This document shows positions 6,067 through 13,838 of a stretch of DNA of 13,838 nucleotides, piece after piece (the stretch's first letter is position 1; each line of letters opens with the position of its first letter). The position numbers were made by a program, and so were the translations under genes. The notes beneath the pieces are model-generated. The model did no database searches and had not been told where the DNA came from. It was given only the letters and a program-made list of their open reading frames with translations. The DNA is taken from NCBI GenBank assembly GCA_023433775.1, contig JAEYTY010000116.1, positions 1 to 13,838 of the forward strand, read 5' to 3'. This DNA is from Pseudomonadota bacterium. Its GTDB lineage: Bacteria; Pseudomonadota; Alphaproteobacteria; Rhizobiales; Devosiaceae.

Positions 6067-8577
6067 ATGCGCCGTTTTTCGCTTCCCATCGCCCGCAAGC
6101 TACCTCTGGCCTTGCTGGGGTCGGCGCTGCTGGTGAGTCTCGGCGTCGGCATCGCCAGTTATCTCATCGGCTCGGAGGCGCTGCGCAGTGCGGCCGAGAA
6201 CAAGCTGCTAACGCTCGCCAGTGAACGTGCCGCGGCGGTTTCCACCTATCTCAATGCCGTCGAGGACGATCTTGTCGCCACCTCGCGCTCGGAAGCGACT
6301 GTGCAGGCGCTGCGCGATTTTGGTGGCGCCTGGCTCGGGTTCAAGGTCGACCCGACCGCCGAAGTGCGCAAGCTCTTCGTCGATGACAATCCCAACAAGG
6401 ACGATCTGGCGGCGCTCGAAACGCTGGGCACCACCGGCACCTATGACGTCACACATACCCGCTTCCACAAGGGCTATCGCACCCAGATTGCTGCGCGCGG
6501 CTATCGCGATCTCTACCTCTTCGACACCAAGGGGTTCCTGGTCTATTCGGTGAACAAGGGCGACGATTTCGGCACCAGCTTTGCCGAAGGCGGGCCGCTG
6601 GCCGATACCAGCCTCGGCCGGGTGTTCCGCGAGGCAGCGGCCATCACCAATCCCGACGACATCGCCTTCAGCGACTTTGCACCCTATTCCGTGGCAGGCG
6701 ACCTGCCGGCAAGCTTCTTTGCCAAGCCAGTCTTTAATGCCCAGGCCCGCATGGTTGGCGTGCTGGCCATCCAGCTGCCTTCCGAGCGCCTCGATGCCGT
6801 CATCGGCAGCCGCACCGGACTGGGCGAAACCGGCGAGGTGATCGTCGTCGGTCCCGATGGCCTGCTGCGCTCCGATTCCATTTTCACCGAAGGCAATGAC
6901 GCGCTCTCGACCGGCTTTGCCGCCCCGGTTCTCGAAACCGCACTGGGCGGTACCGCCGTCAATGGCGAAACCAGCGACTATCGCGCCACAAACATGCTGG
7001 TGGCTGCCGCGCCGATTGCCACCAAGGGTCAGAACTGGGCGGCCGTCGCCGTCATGGCGACCGACGAAGTTCTCGCCCCGGTGACCAATATGCGCAACAT
7101 GATGCTGCTGGTCGGCGCCGGCCTGCTTGCCGTCGTTGCCGCAGGCGGCCTGCTCTTCTCGCGCACCATCACGCGGCCCATCACAAGGCTGACCGACACC
7201 ATGCAGACTGTGGCCGAAGGCAATTTCGACATCGATGTGCCCGGTGGCCAGCGCGCGGACGAGCTGGGCGCCATGGCGCGCGCCGTGGAGGTCTTCCGTG
7301 AAAACGGCCGCCGCGTGAACCAGATGACCGAGGCCGAAGCCGCACAGGCCCTTGCCAATCAGGAAGAGCGCGCGCGGATGATGGTGACCCTGCAGCGCGC
7401 CTTTGGCGACGTGGTCGACGCCGCCATTGCCGGCGATTTCAGCCGCCGGGTCGATGCCAGTTTCCCCGACGCCGAACTCAATGCGCTCGCCAATTCGGTC
7501 AATAGTCTCGTTGAAACCGTCGAGCGGGGTCTTGATGAAACCGGCAGCGTGCTGTCCGCACTGGCCGAAGCGGACCTCACCCAGCGCATGATGGGCGATT
7601 ATCAGGGCGCCTTTGCGCGGCTCAAGGCCGATACCAACAAGGTGGCCGAGAAGCTGGGCAGCATTGTCAGCGACCTGCGCTCGACATCGGGCACGCTCAA
7701 GACCGCGACCAGCGAAATCCTTTCGGGCGCTAACGACCTCAGCGAGCGCACGACGCGTCAGGCTGCGACCATCGAGGAAACCTCGGCGGCCATGGAGCAA
7801 TTGGCCTCCACGGTGCTCAGCAATGCCGGCAAGGCCGAAGAGGCGAGCAAGCAGGCGCGCGTCGTCTCCCAAAATGCCGAAGCCAGCGGGCAGGTGATGA
7901 GCGAGGCCACAGAGGCGATGGATCGCATCACCGCCTCCTCGGCAAAGATCTCCAATATTATCGGCATGATCGACGACATTGCCTTCCAGACCAACCTTCT
8001 GGCGCTCAACGCCTCGGTGGAAGCCGCCCGCGCCGGTGAAGCGGGCAAGGGCTTTGCCGTGGTCGCCGTCGAAGTGCGCCGCCTGGCGCAAAGCGCGGCT
8101 TCTGCCTCGTCCGACGTGAAGGGGCTGATCGAGCAGAGCGCCACCGAAGTGTCTGGCGGCAGCAAGCTGGTGTCCAATGCGGCAGACAAGCTGGCCAATA
8201 TGCTCGACGCTATCCGCGAAAATACCGCATCGCTCGAAACCATCGCCAGCGACAGCCGCGAACAGGCCTCGGCCATTCGCGAGGTCAATGACGCCATCCG
8301 CCAGATGGACGAAATGACCCAGCACAATGCGGCGCTGGTTGAGGAAATGAACGCCGCCATCGAGCAGACCGAGGCGCAGGCGACAAATCTCGACAACATC
8401 GTTGATATCTTCGCCGTGGACAATGCGCCGCGCAAAGCCGTCGCGCCCACGCCACAGGACGCCCCGGCGCCCGGCGGGGTTCGCGGCATTCAGGAAAAGC
8501 TCAAGGCCGTGGCCGGGACCTATCTCAAGCGCGGCAATAGCGCTGCCGCGGTGAAAGAGGACTGGTCCGAGTTCTGA
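6067..8577 (+). CDS. Methyl-accepting chemotaxis protein with double-Cache-like periplasmic sensor
   Basis: A transmembrane chemoreceptor that should sense a periplasmic ligand and control CheA. In order: a basic N-tail, TM1 at about residues 12-35, a periplasmic sensor of about 300 residues, TM2 at 345-364, then a HAMP domain starting near FSRTITRPITRL. A second HAMP-like stretch follows (AGDFSRRVDASFPDAELNAL onward, with a third similar ADLTQRMMGDYQGAF block), then the signalling domain. The sensor has YRDLYLFDTKGFLVYSV and GLGETGEVIVVGPDGLL, patterns of a double-Cache (PAS-like) fold; its ligand is unknown. The hairpin tip, IDDIAFQTNLLALNASVEAARAGEAGKG from 635, is highly conserved. The protein ends DWSEF (832-836), resembling the WxxF pentapeptide that tethers CheR/CheB. 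The ATG has GAGGGG six bases upstream. No other che or fla gene is in view, and it has no close transcriptional partner. Confidence 0.95.
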   Translation: MRRFSLPIARKLPLALLGSALLVSLGVGIASYLIGSEALRSAAENKLLTLASERAAAVSTYLNAVEDDLVATSRSEATVQALRDFGGAWLGFKVDPTAEVRKLFVDDNPNKDDLAALETLGTTGTYDVTHTRFHKGYRTQIAARGYRDLYLFDTKGFLVYSVNKGDDFGTSFAEGGPLADTSLGRVFREAAAITNPDDIAFSDFAPYSVAGDLPASFFAKPVFNAQARMVGVLAIQLPSERLDAVIGSRTGLGETGEVIVVGPDGLLRSDSIFTEGNDALSTGFAAPVLETALGGTAVNGETSDYRATNMLVAAAPIATKGQNWAAVAVMATDEVLAPVTNMRNMMLLVGAGLLAVVAAGGLLFSRTITRPITRLTDTMQTVAEGNFDIDVPGGQRADELGAMARAVEVFRENGRRVNQMTEAEAAQALANQEERARMMVTLQRAFGDVVDAAIAGDFSRRVDASFPDAELNALANSVNSLVETVERGLDETGSVLSALAEADLTQRMMGDYQGAFARLKADTNKVAEKLGSIVSDLRSTSGTLKTATSEILSGANDLSERTTRQAATIEETSAAMEQLASTVLSNAGKAEEASKQARVVSQNAEASGQVMSEATEAMDRITASSAKISNIIGMIDDIAFQTNLLALNASVEAARAGEAGKGFAVVAVEVRRLAQSAASASSDVKGLIEQSATEVSGGSKLVSNAADKLANMLDAIRENTASLETIASDSREQASAIREVNDAIRQMDEMTQHNAALVEEMNAAIEQTEAQATNLDNIVDIFAVDNAPRKAVAPTPQDAPAPGGVRGIQEKLKAVAGTYLKRGNSAAAVKEDWSEF

Positions 8578-8598
8578 TCGGGCCCCTTCCGTCTGGAC

Positions 8599-8620
8599 AA
8601 GACCGGGTCAGCCCGGTCTT
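8599..8620 (+). terminator. Perfect hairpin between the receptor gene and murU; possible terminator
   Basis: AAGACCGGG (8599-8607) and CCCGGTCTT (8612-8620) pair over 9 bp with the loop TCAG. It starts 21 bases after the receptor stop and ends 8 bases before the murU start. The stem is strong but the only T's after it are TT-AT, so termination is plausible but unproven. It occupies the place where a murU ribosome-binding site would be. Confidence 0.5.
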
Positions 8621-8628
8621 ATCCCGGC

Positions 8629-9321
8629 ATGGAAAACCCGGGCCGATTCCCTGACGTCATGCTGCTGGCAGCCGGCCTTGGCACGCGCCTCCGCCCGCTG
8701 ACCGATAATATCCCAAAGCCGCTGGTTCCCGTGACCGGCGTGCCGCTGATCGAGCGGATCATGGCCAATGCGCGGGCCGAAGGCGCCAGGCGGTTCGTCG
8801 CCAATGCCCATTACCGCGCCGACCAATTGCTGGCCCATTTCGGCGGCCTGCTGAAAATCAGCCGCGAGGAAGAGCTGCTCGATACCGGCGGCGGGGTGCG
8901 CCACGCCCTGCCCATGCTGGCGAGCGACCCGTTCTTCGTGATGAATACCGATGCCTTCTGGCCAGAAGGCACAGACCAGCCATTGGCGCGAATGCAGGCG
9001 CGTTATGCGGGGCAAGACAACATCGTGCTGCTCTGCGTGCAGCCGTCACGCGCCACCGGCTTTGCCCGCAGCCACGATTTCTGCCTCGATCCCAGCGGCA
9101 CTGTCACCCGCGATTATGGCGCTCCGGTCATTTATGCCGGGGTGGCGCTGATGGGCCGTTCGCTCTTTGCCGATGCGCCCGACGGGGCCTTTTCGCTCAA
9201 CCTGCTGTTCGAGGCGGCGCTGGAGCGCGAGACGCTGTTTGGCGTCGTGCTCGACGCGCCTTGGTATCATGTCGGTGATCCGGCGGCCTTGGCCGAGACC
9301 GAACGGCAATTGGCGTCATGA
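8629..9321 (+). CDS. murU: Sugar-1-phosphate nucleotidyltransferase, MurU-like
   Basis: Probably joins UMP from UTP to N-acetylmuramate 1-phosphate, giving UDP-MurNAc in the recycling bypass that avoids de novo, fosfomycin-sensitive synthesis. The 230-residue product is of MurU size and lacks the C-terminal hexapeptide domain of GlmU-type enzymes. It has the nucleotide loop LAAGLGTRLRPLT (13-25) with IPKPLV (28-33), the metal aspartate D108 in NTDAFW, YAGVALM (169-175), and WYHVGDP (212-218) with the second aspartate D217. Related glucose- or mannose-1-phosphate nucleotidyltransferases share these blocks, so the sugar is inferred from length and from the neighbourhood typical of alphaproteobacteria, where such a gene precedes addB. 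Its usual partner kinase AmgK is not adjacent. ATG at 8629 is the only standard start after the receptor stop that keeps the glycine loop whole with a short lead; no Shine-Dalgarno is evident. The end overlaps addB by 4 bases. Confidence 0.82.
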   Translation: MENPGRFPDVMLLAAGLGTRLRPLTDNIPKPLVPVTGVPLIERIMANARAEGARRFVANAHYRADQLLAHFGGLLKISREEELLDTGGGVRHALPMLASDPFFVMNTDAFWPEGTDQPLARMQARYAGQDNIVLLCVQPSRATGFARSHDFCLDPSGTVTRDYGAPVIYAGVALMGRSLFADAPDGAFSLNLLFEAALERETLFGVVLDAPWYHVGDPAALAETERQLAS

Positions 9322-12300
9322 CGCTGTTTTCCATCGCCCCTCATGCACCATTCCTGCCATGCCTTGCTGGCGCGGTGATGGACGGACGCCTCTTGGGCAA
9401 TTGGGACCGCAGCGGGCCGTTTTGGCTGAGCGATGTCACCATCATCGTGCCCACCCAGCGCGCAAGGCTGGCGCTGGCCGATGCCTTTGCCGCCCACCCC
9501 GATCACAGGGGTCTCCTGCCCGATATCCGTACCTTTGGTGGTGAGGAACCCGACGAGGAGCCCTTCTTGCCACCCTTTGAGGCGCCGCCCTTGCCCAAGG
9601 CAACGAGCGGCCTTCATCGTCGGCTGGTGCTGTCGAGGCTGGTGGCGGGCTGGGCCAAAAGCCCCGCAGGGCGGCAGGCCTTTTCAACCCCGCCCACCGC
9701 CGCCGAAATTTTTTCCATGGCGGAATCGCTCGGCATTCTGATCGACGACCTGACCATTGAAGAGCGCAGCGCCGCCGACATTCGGGCGCTGGAAGCGGAA
9801 ATGGCGCAGGAATTGGGCACCTATTGGCAGCAGACGCTGACCTTTCTCGATATCGCGCTCACCGCCTGGCCACAGGTGTTGGCGTCGCTCGGCCTTGCTG
9901 ATCCGGCAAGCCTGCGCGGGGCACGGCTCGACCGGCAGGCAATCGCAGCCGCCCATATCTATGCCGACCGCCCCGTGATCGCGGCTGGCTCCACCGGCTC
10001 CATTCCGGCCACGGCGCGGTTGCTGGCCGCCATTGCCGCTCTGCCGCGCGGGGCGCTGGTCCTGCCCGGCCTCGACACGGATATGAGCCCGGAAACTCAC
10101 GCGGCGCTGCTCGATACGCGGCAAAATCCTCACAGCCATCCGCAGTATGGGCTGGCTCATCTGTTGCGTACGCTTGGGGCCACGCCGCAGTCGGTGATCG
10201 AGCTCGCCCCAGAGACACACCCGCGCACGGCGTTGCTCCACCGCGCTTTGGCGCTGACCGAGGAGACCGCGCTCTGGTCGCAACAGCGTCCGGACGCGAC
10301 AATGCTGGATGTGGCGCTGGCTGGCGTCAGCATCATCCGGGCGCGCAATGAGGACGAACAGGGTCGCGCCATCGCGCTGGCGGCGCGTGCGGTCCTTGAG
10401 GCAGGCAAGAGCGTCGGCATCGTGACGCCCGACCGCAACCTCGCCCGTCGCATCGCCGCCGAACTGGCGCGGTTCGAGATTTTTGTCGACGACGCCGCCG
10501 GAACGCCGCTGTTTCATTCGCCCGCCGGACGGCTGGCGCGGCAGGTACTCAATCTGGTGGTGGGTCGCTGCGCGGCCATCGACCTCATCGCCCTGCTGCG
10601 CAATCGCGCCTTTCTTCTGGGGCGCACGCGGGCCGAAATCAGCGAACTGGCCGACCTGATCGAGCTGGGGTTGCTGCGCGGCCAGCGGCCTGCCCCGGGA
10701 ATCGAAGGACTGCGGCTGGCGCTGGCAGCCCATCATGCGGGCACGGGCGGCCGCGCGGCGCGGAAGCTTTCGCCCGAACAGGGCGCCGTTATTTCAGCGC
10801 TGCTGGACGATATCGAAAAAGCCATCGAGACGCTGACCGCGCTGGTCGACAAGGCCGAAATCGACGCCGGCCATCTCGCTGAAGCGCTGGGGCAGAGCGT
10901 CACCTTGCTCAGCGCAGGCGCCTCGCCGCGCGGCGGCGAGGAGATGGCGAAATGGGCCGCTGAAATGACGGCGCTCAGGGGCGAGGGCCACCAATTTACC
11001 CCCATCGCGCTCGATGGTGTGCTGGCCAGCCTGATGACCGGCTTTGAGGTGCGCAACCATATCGAGCGGCGGCAGGACATTGCCATCTGGGGCCAGCTTG
11101 AGGCCCGTCTGATGGCGCCGGACCTGATGATCCTCGGCGCCCTCAACGAGGAAAAATGGCCCGGTGCGGCTGATCCCGGTCCCTGGCTCAGCCGCAAAAT
11201 GCGGCTCGATGCCGGGCTGGAGCCGCCGGAGCGGATGCAGGGCCTTGCCGCGCATGACTTTGCCCAGGCCATGGGCAATGCCGAGGTGATCGTCGCCTAT
11301 GCCGACCGGATCGGGTCGAGCCCGGCCCTGCCCTCGCGGCTGGTGCAAAGGCTCGACGCCTTTGCCGGCGAACGTGCAGCCAAGATGCTGCGCGCGCGTG
11401 GACAAGTTTGGCTCGACACGGCGCGCAATCTCGATGCCGTAGCGGTGCAGACGCCCGCGACACGCCCCGCGCCCAACCCGGAAATTGATAAGCGCCCGCG
11501 CCAGCTGACGGTCACCGAGGTCGAAACGCTGATGCGCTCGCCCTATGATCTCTATGCCAAATATACGCTTGGCCTGCGCCCGCTTGATCCACTGGGTGAG
11601 GACCCCGATGCGCGTGAGCGCGGCACCATTATCCACGCCATTTTCGCGCGTTTCGTGAATGAAAAGCACGATGTGCAAGCCCCCGATGCGCTCGACAAGC
11701 TGCTGGCCATCGCCGCCGAGGAATTTGCCGGGCTCGAATCCATCGGCGAGCGCCGCGATATCTGGCTGCGCCGGTTTTCGACGGCGGCGGCGCAATTCCT
11801 CGATTTCGAGCGCGCCCGGGCGCCCATGGTCCGCCGGCGCCATGCCGAAATTGACGGCACCTGGGTTCTGCCCATGGCCCAGAACATCACCATCAGGGGC
11901 CGCGCCGACCGGGTGGATGAACTCGTTGATGGCACGCTGGAAATTCTTGATTTCAAGACCGGTTCGCCCCCGAGCCCGGCCAGCATGAAGGGCTTTGAAG
12001 CGCCGCAATTGCCGGTCGAAGCGCTGATGGCGAAAGCCAATGCGCTTGAGGGGGTCGCCCCGGCAGAAACCAGTGCGCTCACCTATGTGAAGATTGGCCT
12101 TGGCCCCGAAGCCTTCACGCCCAGCGCCTTCAAACTGCCTGAAGGCATGAGTGTGATGGACATGGCCGAGGAAGTCGGACACCGGCTGAATGGCCATATA
12201 GACCTCTTCCTGCTGCGCCAGACCCCGATGCCGTCGCGGCTGCTGCCACTCAAAAGTCAGCGTTTTTCAGGGGCTTACGACCATCTGGCGCGCGTTGCCG

Positions 12301-12338
12301 AATGGACGGCAGTCGAAGGCGGGGAGGATGAGGCGTGA
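9318..12338 (+). CDS. addB: Double-strand break repair protein AddB (alphaproteobacterial type)
   Basis: The 1006-residue subunit of the AddAB helicase-nuclease, which resects double-strand ends and loads RecA, replacing RecBCD. The N-terminal half is a degenerate helicase fold: DVTIIVPTQRARLALADAF resembles motif Ia, but I find no GxGKT/S Walker A, so it should not power unwinding. The C-terminal nuclease (PDDEXK/RecB-like) is intact: LTVTEVETLMRSPYDLYAKY from 730, RGTIIHAIF with H773, GRADRVD with D864, and LDFKTG with D878 and K880. The closing YDHLARVAEWT is typical. The Fe-S cysteines of Bacillus AddB are absent: the first site reads SPYDLY and only two cysteines occur in the whole protein (C15 and one in VVGRCAAID). 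The start ATG overlaps the murU stop (ATGA) and the stop overlaps the addA GTG, so all three are probably translated in a chain. Confidence 0.95.
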   Translation: MTLFSIAPHAPFLPCLAGAVMDGRLLGNWDRSGPFWLSDVTIIVPTQRARLALADAFAAHPDHRGLLPDIRTFGGEEPDEEPFLPPFEAPPLPKATSGLHRRLVLSRLVAGWAKSPAGRQAFSTPPTAAEIFSMAESLGILIDDLTIEERSAADIRALEAEMAQELGTYWQQTLTFLDIALTAWPQVLASLGLADPASLRGARLDRQAIAAAHIYADRPVIAAGSTGSIPATARLLAAIAALPRGALVLPGLDTDMSPETHAALLDTRQNPHSHPQYGLAHLLRTLGATPQSVIELAPETHPRTALLHRALALTEETALWSQQRPDATMLDVALAGVSIIRARNEDEQGRAIALAARAVLEAGKSVGIVTPDRNLARRIAAELARFEIFVDDAAGTPLFHSPAGRLARQVLNLVVGRCAAIDLIALLRNRAFLLGRTRAEISELADLIELGLLRGQRPAPGIEGLRLALAAHHAGTGGRAARKLSPEQGAVISALLDDIEKAIETLTALVDKAEIDAGHLAEALGQSVTLLSAGASPRGGEEMAKWAAEMTALRGEGHQFTPIALDGVLASLMTGFEVRNHIERRQDIAIWGQLEARLMAPDLMILGALNEEKWPGAADPGPWLSRKMRLDAGLEPPERMQGLAAHDFAQAMGNAEVIVAYADRIGSSPALPSRLVQRLDAFAGERAAKMLRARGQVWLDTARNLDAVAVQTPATRPAPNPEIDKRPRQLTVTEVETLMRSPYDLYAKYTLGLRPLDPLGEDPDARERGTIIHAIFARFVNEKHDVQAPDALDKLLAIAAEEFAGLESIGERRDIWLRRFSTAAAQFLDFERARAPMVRRRHAEIDGTWVLPMAQNITIRGRADRVDELVDGTLEILDFKTGSPPSPASMKGFEAPQLPVEALMAKANALEGVAPAETSALTYVKIGLGPEAFTPSAFKLPEGMSVMDMAEEVGHRLNGHIDLFLLRQTPMPSRLLPLKSQRFSGAYDHLARVAEWTAVEGGEDEA

Positions 12339-13838
12339 GCGATCGCGGCGAACTCCGGATCCCGTTCGACACCAGCGCGGCGCAGGCCCAGGCCAGCGAT
12401 CCGGCGCGGTCGATCTGGGTGGAGGCCAATGCCGGGTCGGGCAAGACCTTTGTGCTGACCCGCCGCGTGCTGCGTCTGCTGCTGGCCGGGGTGCAGCCGC
12501 AATCGATCCTCTGCCTCACCTATACCAAGGCGGCGGCGGCCGAAATGCGGCGTCGCGTGGGGGATGAGCTGGCAAAATGGGCGGTGGCCGACGCTAATGT
12601 TCTGAGCGCGGAACTGGAGAAGCTGACGGGCCATCCGCCATCGGAAAGCCTGCTCAAGACCGCGCGGACGCTGTTTGCCCAGGCGCTGGAAACCCCTGGT
12701 GGGCTTAGGATTTTGACGATCCATGCCTTTTGCGAAGCGGTGCTGCATCGCTTTCCCATCGAGGCGGGGGTGCCGTTTGATTTTGCGGTGATTGAAGATG
12801 ATCAGCGGGCCAATATGGTGCTGGCGGCACGCGAGGCGGTGATCGTCGAAGGCCTGCGCGGCGGCGTAAATAGCGATGCCGTCGAGATTTTATTCGGACT
12901 TTTGAGCGATCACACCATTGCCGAGGCCATCGATGCGGCGCTGGCGGAGGGGCCGCGGCTTGATCCGGTATTGGCGGATCTGGCGGGCGCCAAGGCGCGG
13001 CTGCGGGCGCTGGTGGGCCATAGCGGCGCGTCCGCAAATGATATCGCACAGCGCATGATTGCTAACAGACTGTTAACCCCGAATGTGACGCGGGAGCTCA
13101 TCGCGTGCCTCAAGGGTGACCCTGCGGGCAACACACGCTGCGCCGACCTGCTGGCGCGGCTCGATGCCGACAATCCGACGGCCGGGGGATGGCGCGCCGC
13201 CTTTTTTACCGGTGAGGGAAAACCGCGTGCGCGGCTGATGGTCAAAAAAGAGGTCGAAACTTATCCCCACCTCCATGACCTGCTTTTGGCCGAACAGGAA
13301 CGGCTGATCGCGCTCGACAGGGAAATGATTGCGGCGCTGCTGGTGGAGCGCAGCGAGGCGGTGCTCGACGTCGTTGCCGCCATCGAGGCGCGCTATGCCA
13401 ATGAGAAGCGGCGCCATTCGCTGCTCGACTTTGATGACCTCATTGAAAAGCTCGGCGACCTGCTCTCCGACGATGCGCTTGGGCCATGGGTGCAATATAA
13501 GCTCGATGCCGGGATCGACCATATTCTGGTCGATGAAAGCCAGGACACCAATGAGCGCCAATGGCTGGTGGTGAAGGCGCTGGCGGGCGAGTTCTTTGCC
13601 GGCGAGGGTGCGGTGCAGCGGCCGCGTTCGGTGTTTGCCGTGGGCGACCAGAAACAGTCGATCTATTCCTTCCAGGGCGCCCAGCCGGTGCTGTTCGGCG
13701 AAACCGGGCGCGACTTTGCGCGGCGCGCGCGGGAAGCGGGTGGCAATTTCAACAGCGTCAGCCTCCACACCAGTTTCCGCACGCTGGGCGGCATTCTCAA
13801 TGCCGTCGACAAGGTCTGCGACCGGCCCGATATTCAGG
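12335..13838 (+). CDS. addA: ATP-dependent helicase/nuclease AddA, N-terminal part (3' end outside window)
   Basis: AddA is the UvrD/Rep-like 3'-5' motor and second nuclease of the AddAB complex. An open frame with 501 whole codons begins at GTG 12335, overlapping the addB stop (GTGA), and continues past the window edge without a stop; a full AddA is usually about 1150-1200 residues. The superfamily 1 motifs are in order: Q-motif region QAQASDP, Walker A EANAGSGKT (30-38, K37), Ia CLTYTKAAAAEM, LRILTIHAFCEAVLHRFP, Walker B ILVDESQDTN with D400 and E401, motif III VFAVGDQKQSIYSFQGAQP, and the start of motif IV (LHTSFRT). The C-terminal nuclease domain lies outside. No in-frame ATG upstream of Walker A exists, so GTG is the credible start. 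It supplies the only ATP-binding site visible in the AddAB pair. Confidence 0.95.
   Translation, partial: MSDRGELRIPFDTSAAQAQASDPARSIWVEANAGSGKTFVLTRRVLRLLLAGVQPQSILCLTYTKAAAAEMRRRVGDELAKWAVADANVLSAELEKLTGHPPSESLLKTARTLFAQALETPGGLRILTIHAFCEAVLHRFPIEAGVPFDFAVIEDDQRANMVLAAREAVIVEGLRGGVNSDAVEILFGLLSDHTIAEAIDAALAEGPRLDPVLADLAGAKARLRALVGHSGASANDIAQRMIANRLLTPNVTRELIACLKGDPAGNTRCADLLARLDADNPTAGGWRAAFFTGEGKPRARLMVKKEVETYPHLHDLLLAEQERLIALDREMIAALLVERSEAVLDVVAAIEARYANEKRRHSLLDFDDLIEKLGDLLSDDALGPWVQYKLDAGIDHILVDESQDTNERQWLVVKALAGEFFAGEGAVQRPRSVFAVGDQKQSIYSFQGAQPVLFGETGRDFARRAREAGGNFNSVSLHTSFRTLGGILNAVDKVCDRPDIQ

Noticed and set aside
4959..6152. 397-codon minus-strand frame covering accD
   Set aside because: It mirrors accD, spans the accD-receptor gap without a plausible start signal, and has no domain pattern.
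6208..8325. 705-codon open frame on the minus strand, inside the receptor gene
   Set aside because: It lies wholly opposite a gene with unmistakable receptor motifs. It is rich in G, H and A as expected from the reverse complement of GC-rich codons and shows no recognisable domain.
10794..12197. 467-codon minus-strand frame inside addB
   Set aside because: Antisense shadow of the conserved nuclease domain of addB; no motif of its own.
1..13838. Mobile elements, CRISPR arrays, toxin-antitoxin or defence genes
   Set aside because: No transposase, integrase, long terminal repeats, spaced repeat array or small toxin pair is seen; every substantial coding stretch is explained by a core gene, the acetyltransferase or the receptor.

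Overview
The window is about 13.8 kb of GC-rich DNA, densely packed with genes that all read on the + strand. Gene content and order (rpsA, ihfB, a LapA-like protein, trpF-trpB-trpA-accD, then an addB-addA pair of alphaproteobacterial type) point to the chromosome of an alphaproteobacterium. Hyphomicrobiales (Rhizobiales) is the most likely order and a Devosia-like genus is possible, but that is judged from remembered protein features, not from a search. I see no insertion sequence, prophage, CRISPR array, tRNA or rRNA.

Layout. Positions 1-707 hold the C-terminal part of ribosomal protein S1, closed by a clear intrinsic terminator (731-763). A GNAT-family acetyltransferase follows (779-1279). 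Next comes a run of ihfB (1384-1665), a small two-helix LapA-domain membrane protein (1714-2073), trpF (2133-2780), trpB (2824-4038) and trpA (4038-4862). trpB and trpA overlap by one base. accD (4986-5966) follows after 123 bases that contain an inverted repeat. The trp genes encode phosphoribosylanthranilate isomerase and both tryptophan synthase subunits. accD encodes the carboxyltransferase beta subunit of acetyl-CoA carboxylase.

A large methyl-accepting chemotaxis receptor (6067-8577) stands alone after accD. Its leader carries a strong two-tier hairpin and a tandem direct repeat. The last three genes are translationally linked by 4-base overlaps: a MurU-like sugar-1-phosphate nucleotidyltransferase (8629-9321), addB (9318-12338) and addA (12335 to the window edge, GTG start, incomplete). 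AddA and AddB form the helicase-nuclease that processes double-strand breaks; the nucleotidyltransferase probably belongs to cell-wall sugar recycling.

I do not see a new defence or mobile system; this is mostly conserved core genome. The points most worth a second look are: AccD has lost all four cysteines of the usual zinc ribbon; AddB lacks both a Walker A motif and the Fe-S cysteines; a chemotaxis receptor sits where I would expect folC; and there are unexplained hairpins in front of the receptor, murU, accD, trpB and ihfB. Intergenic gaps are all shorter than about 125 bases.
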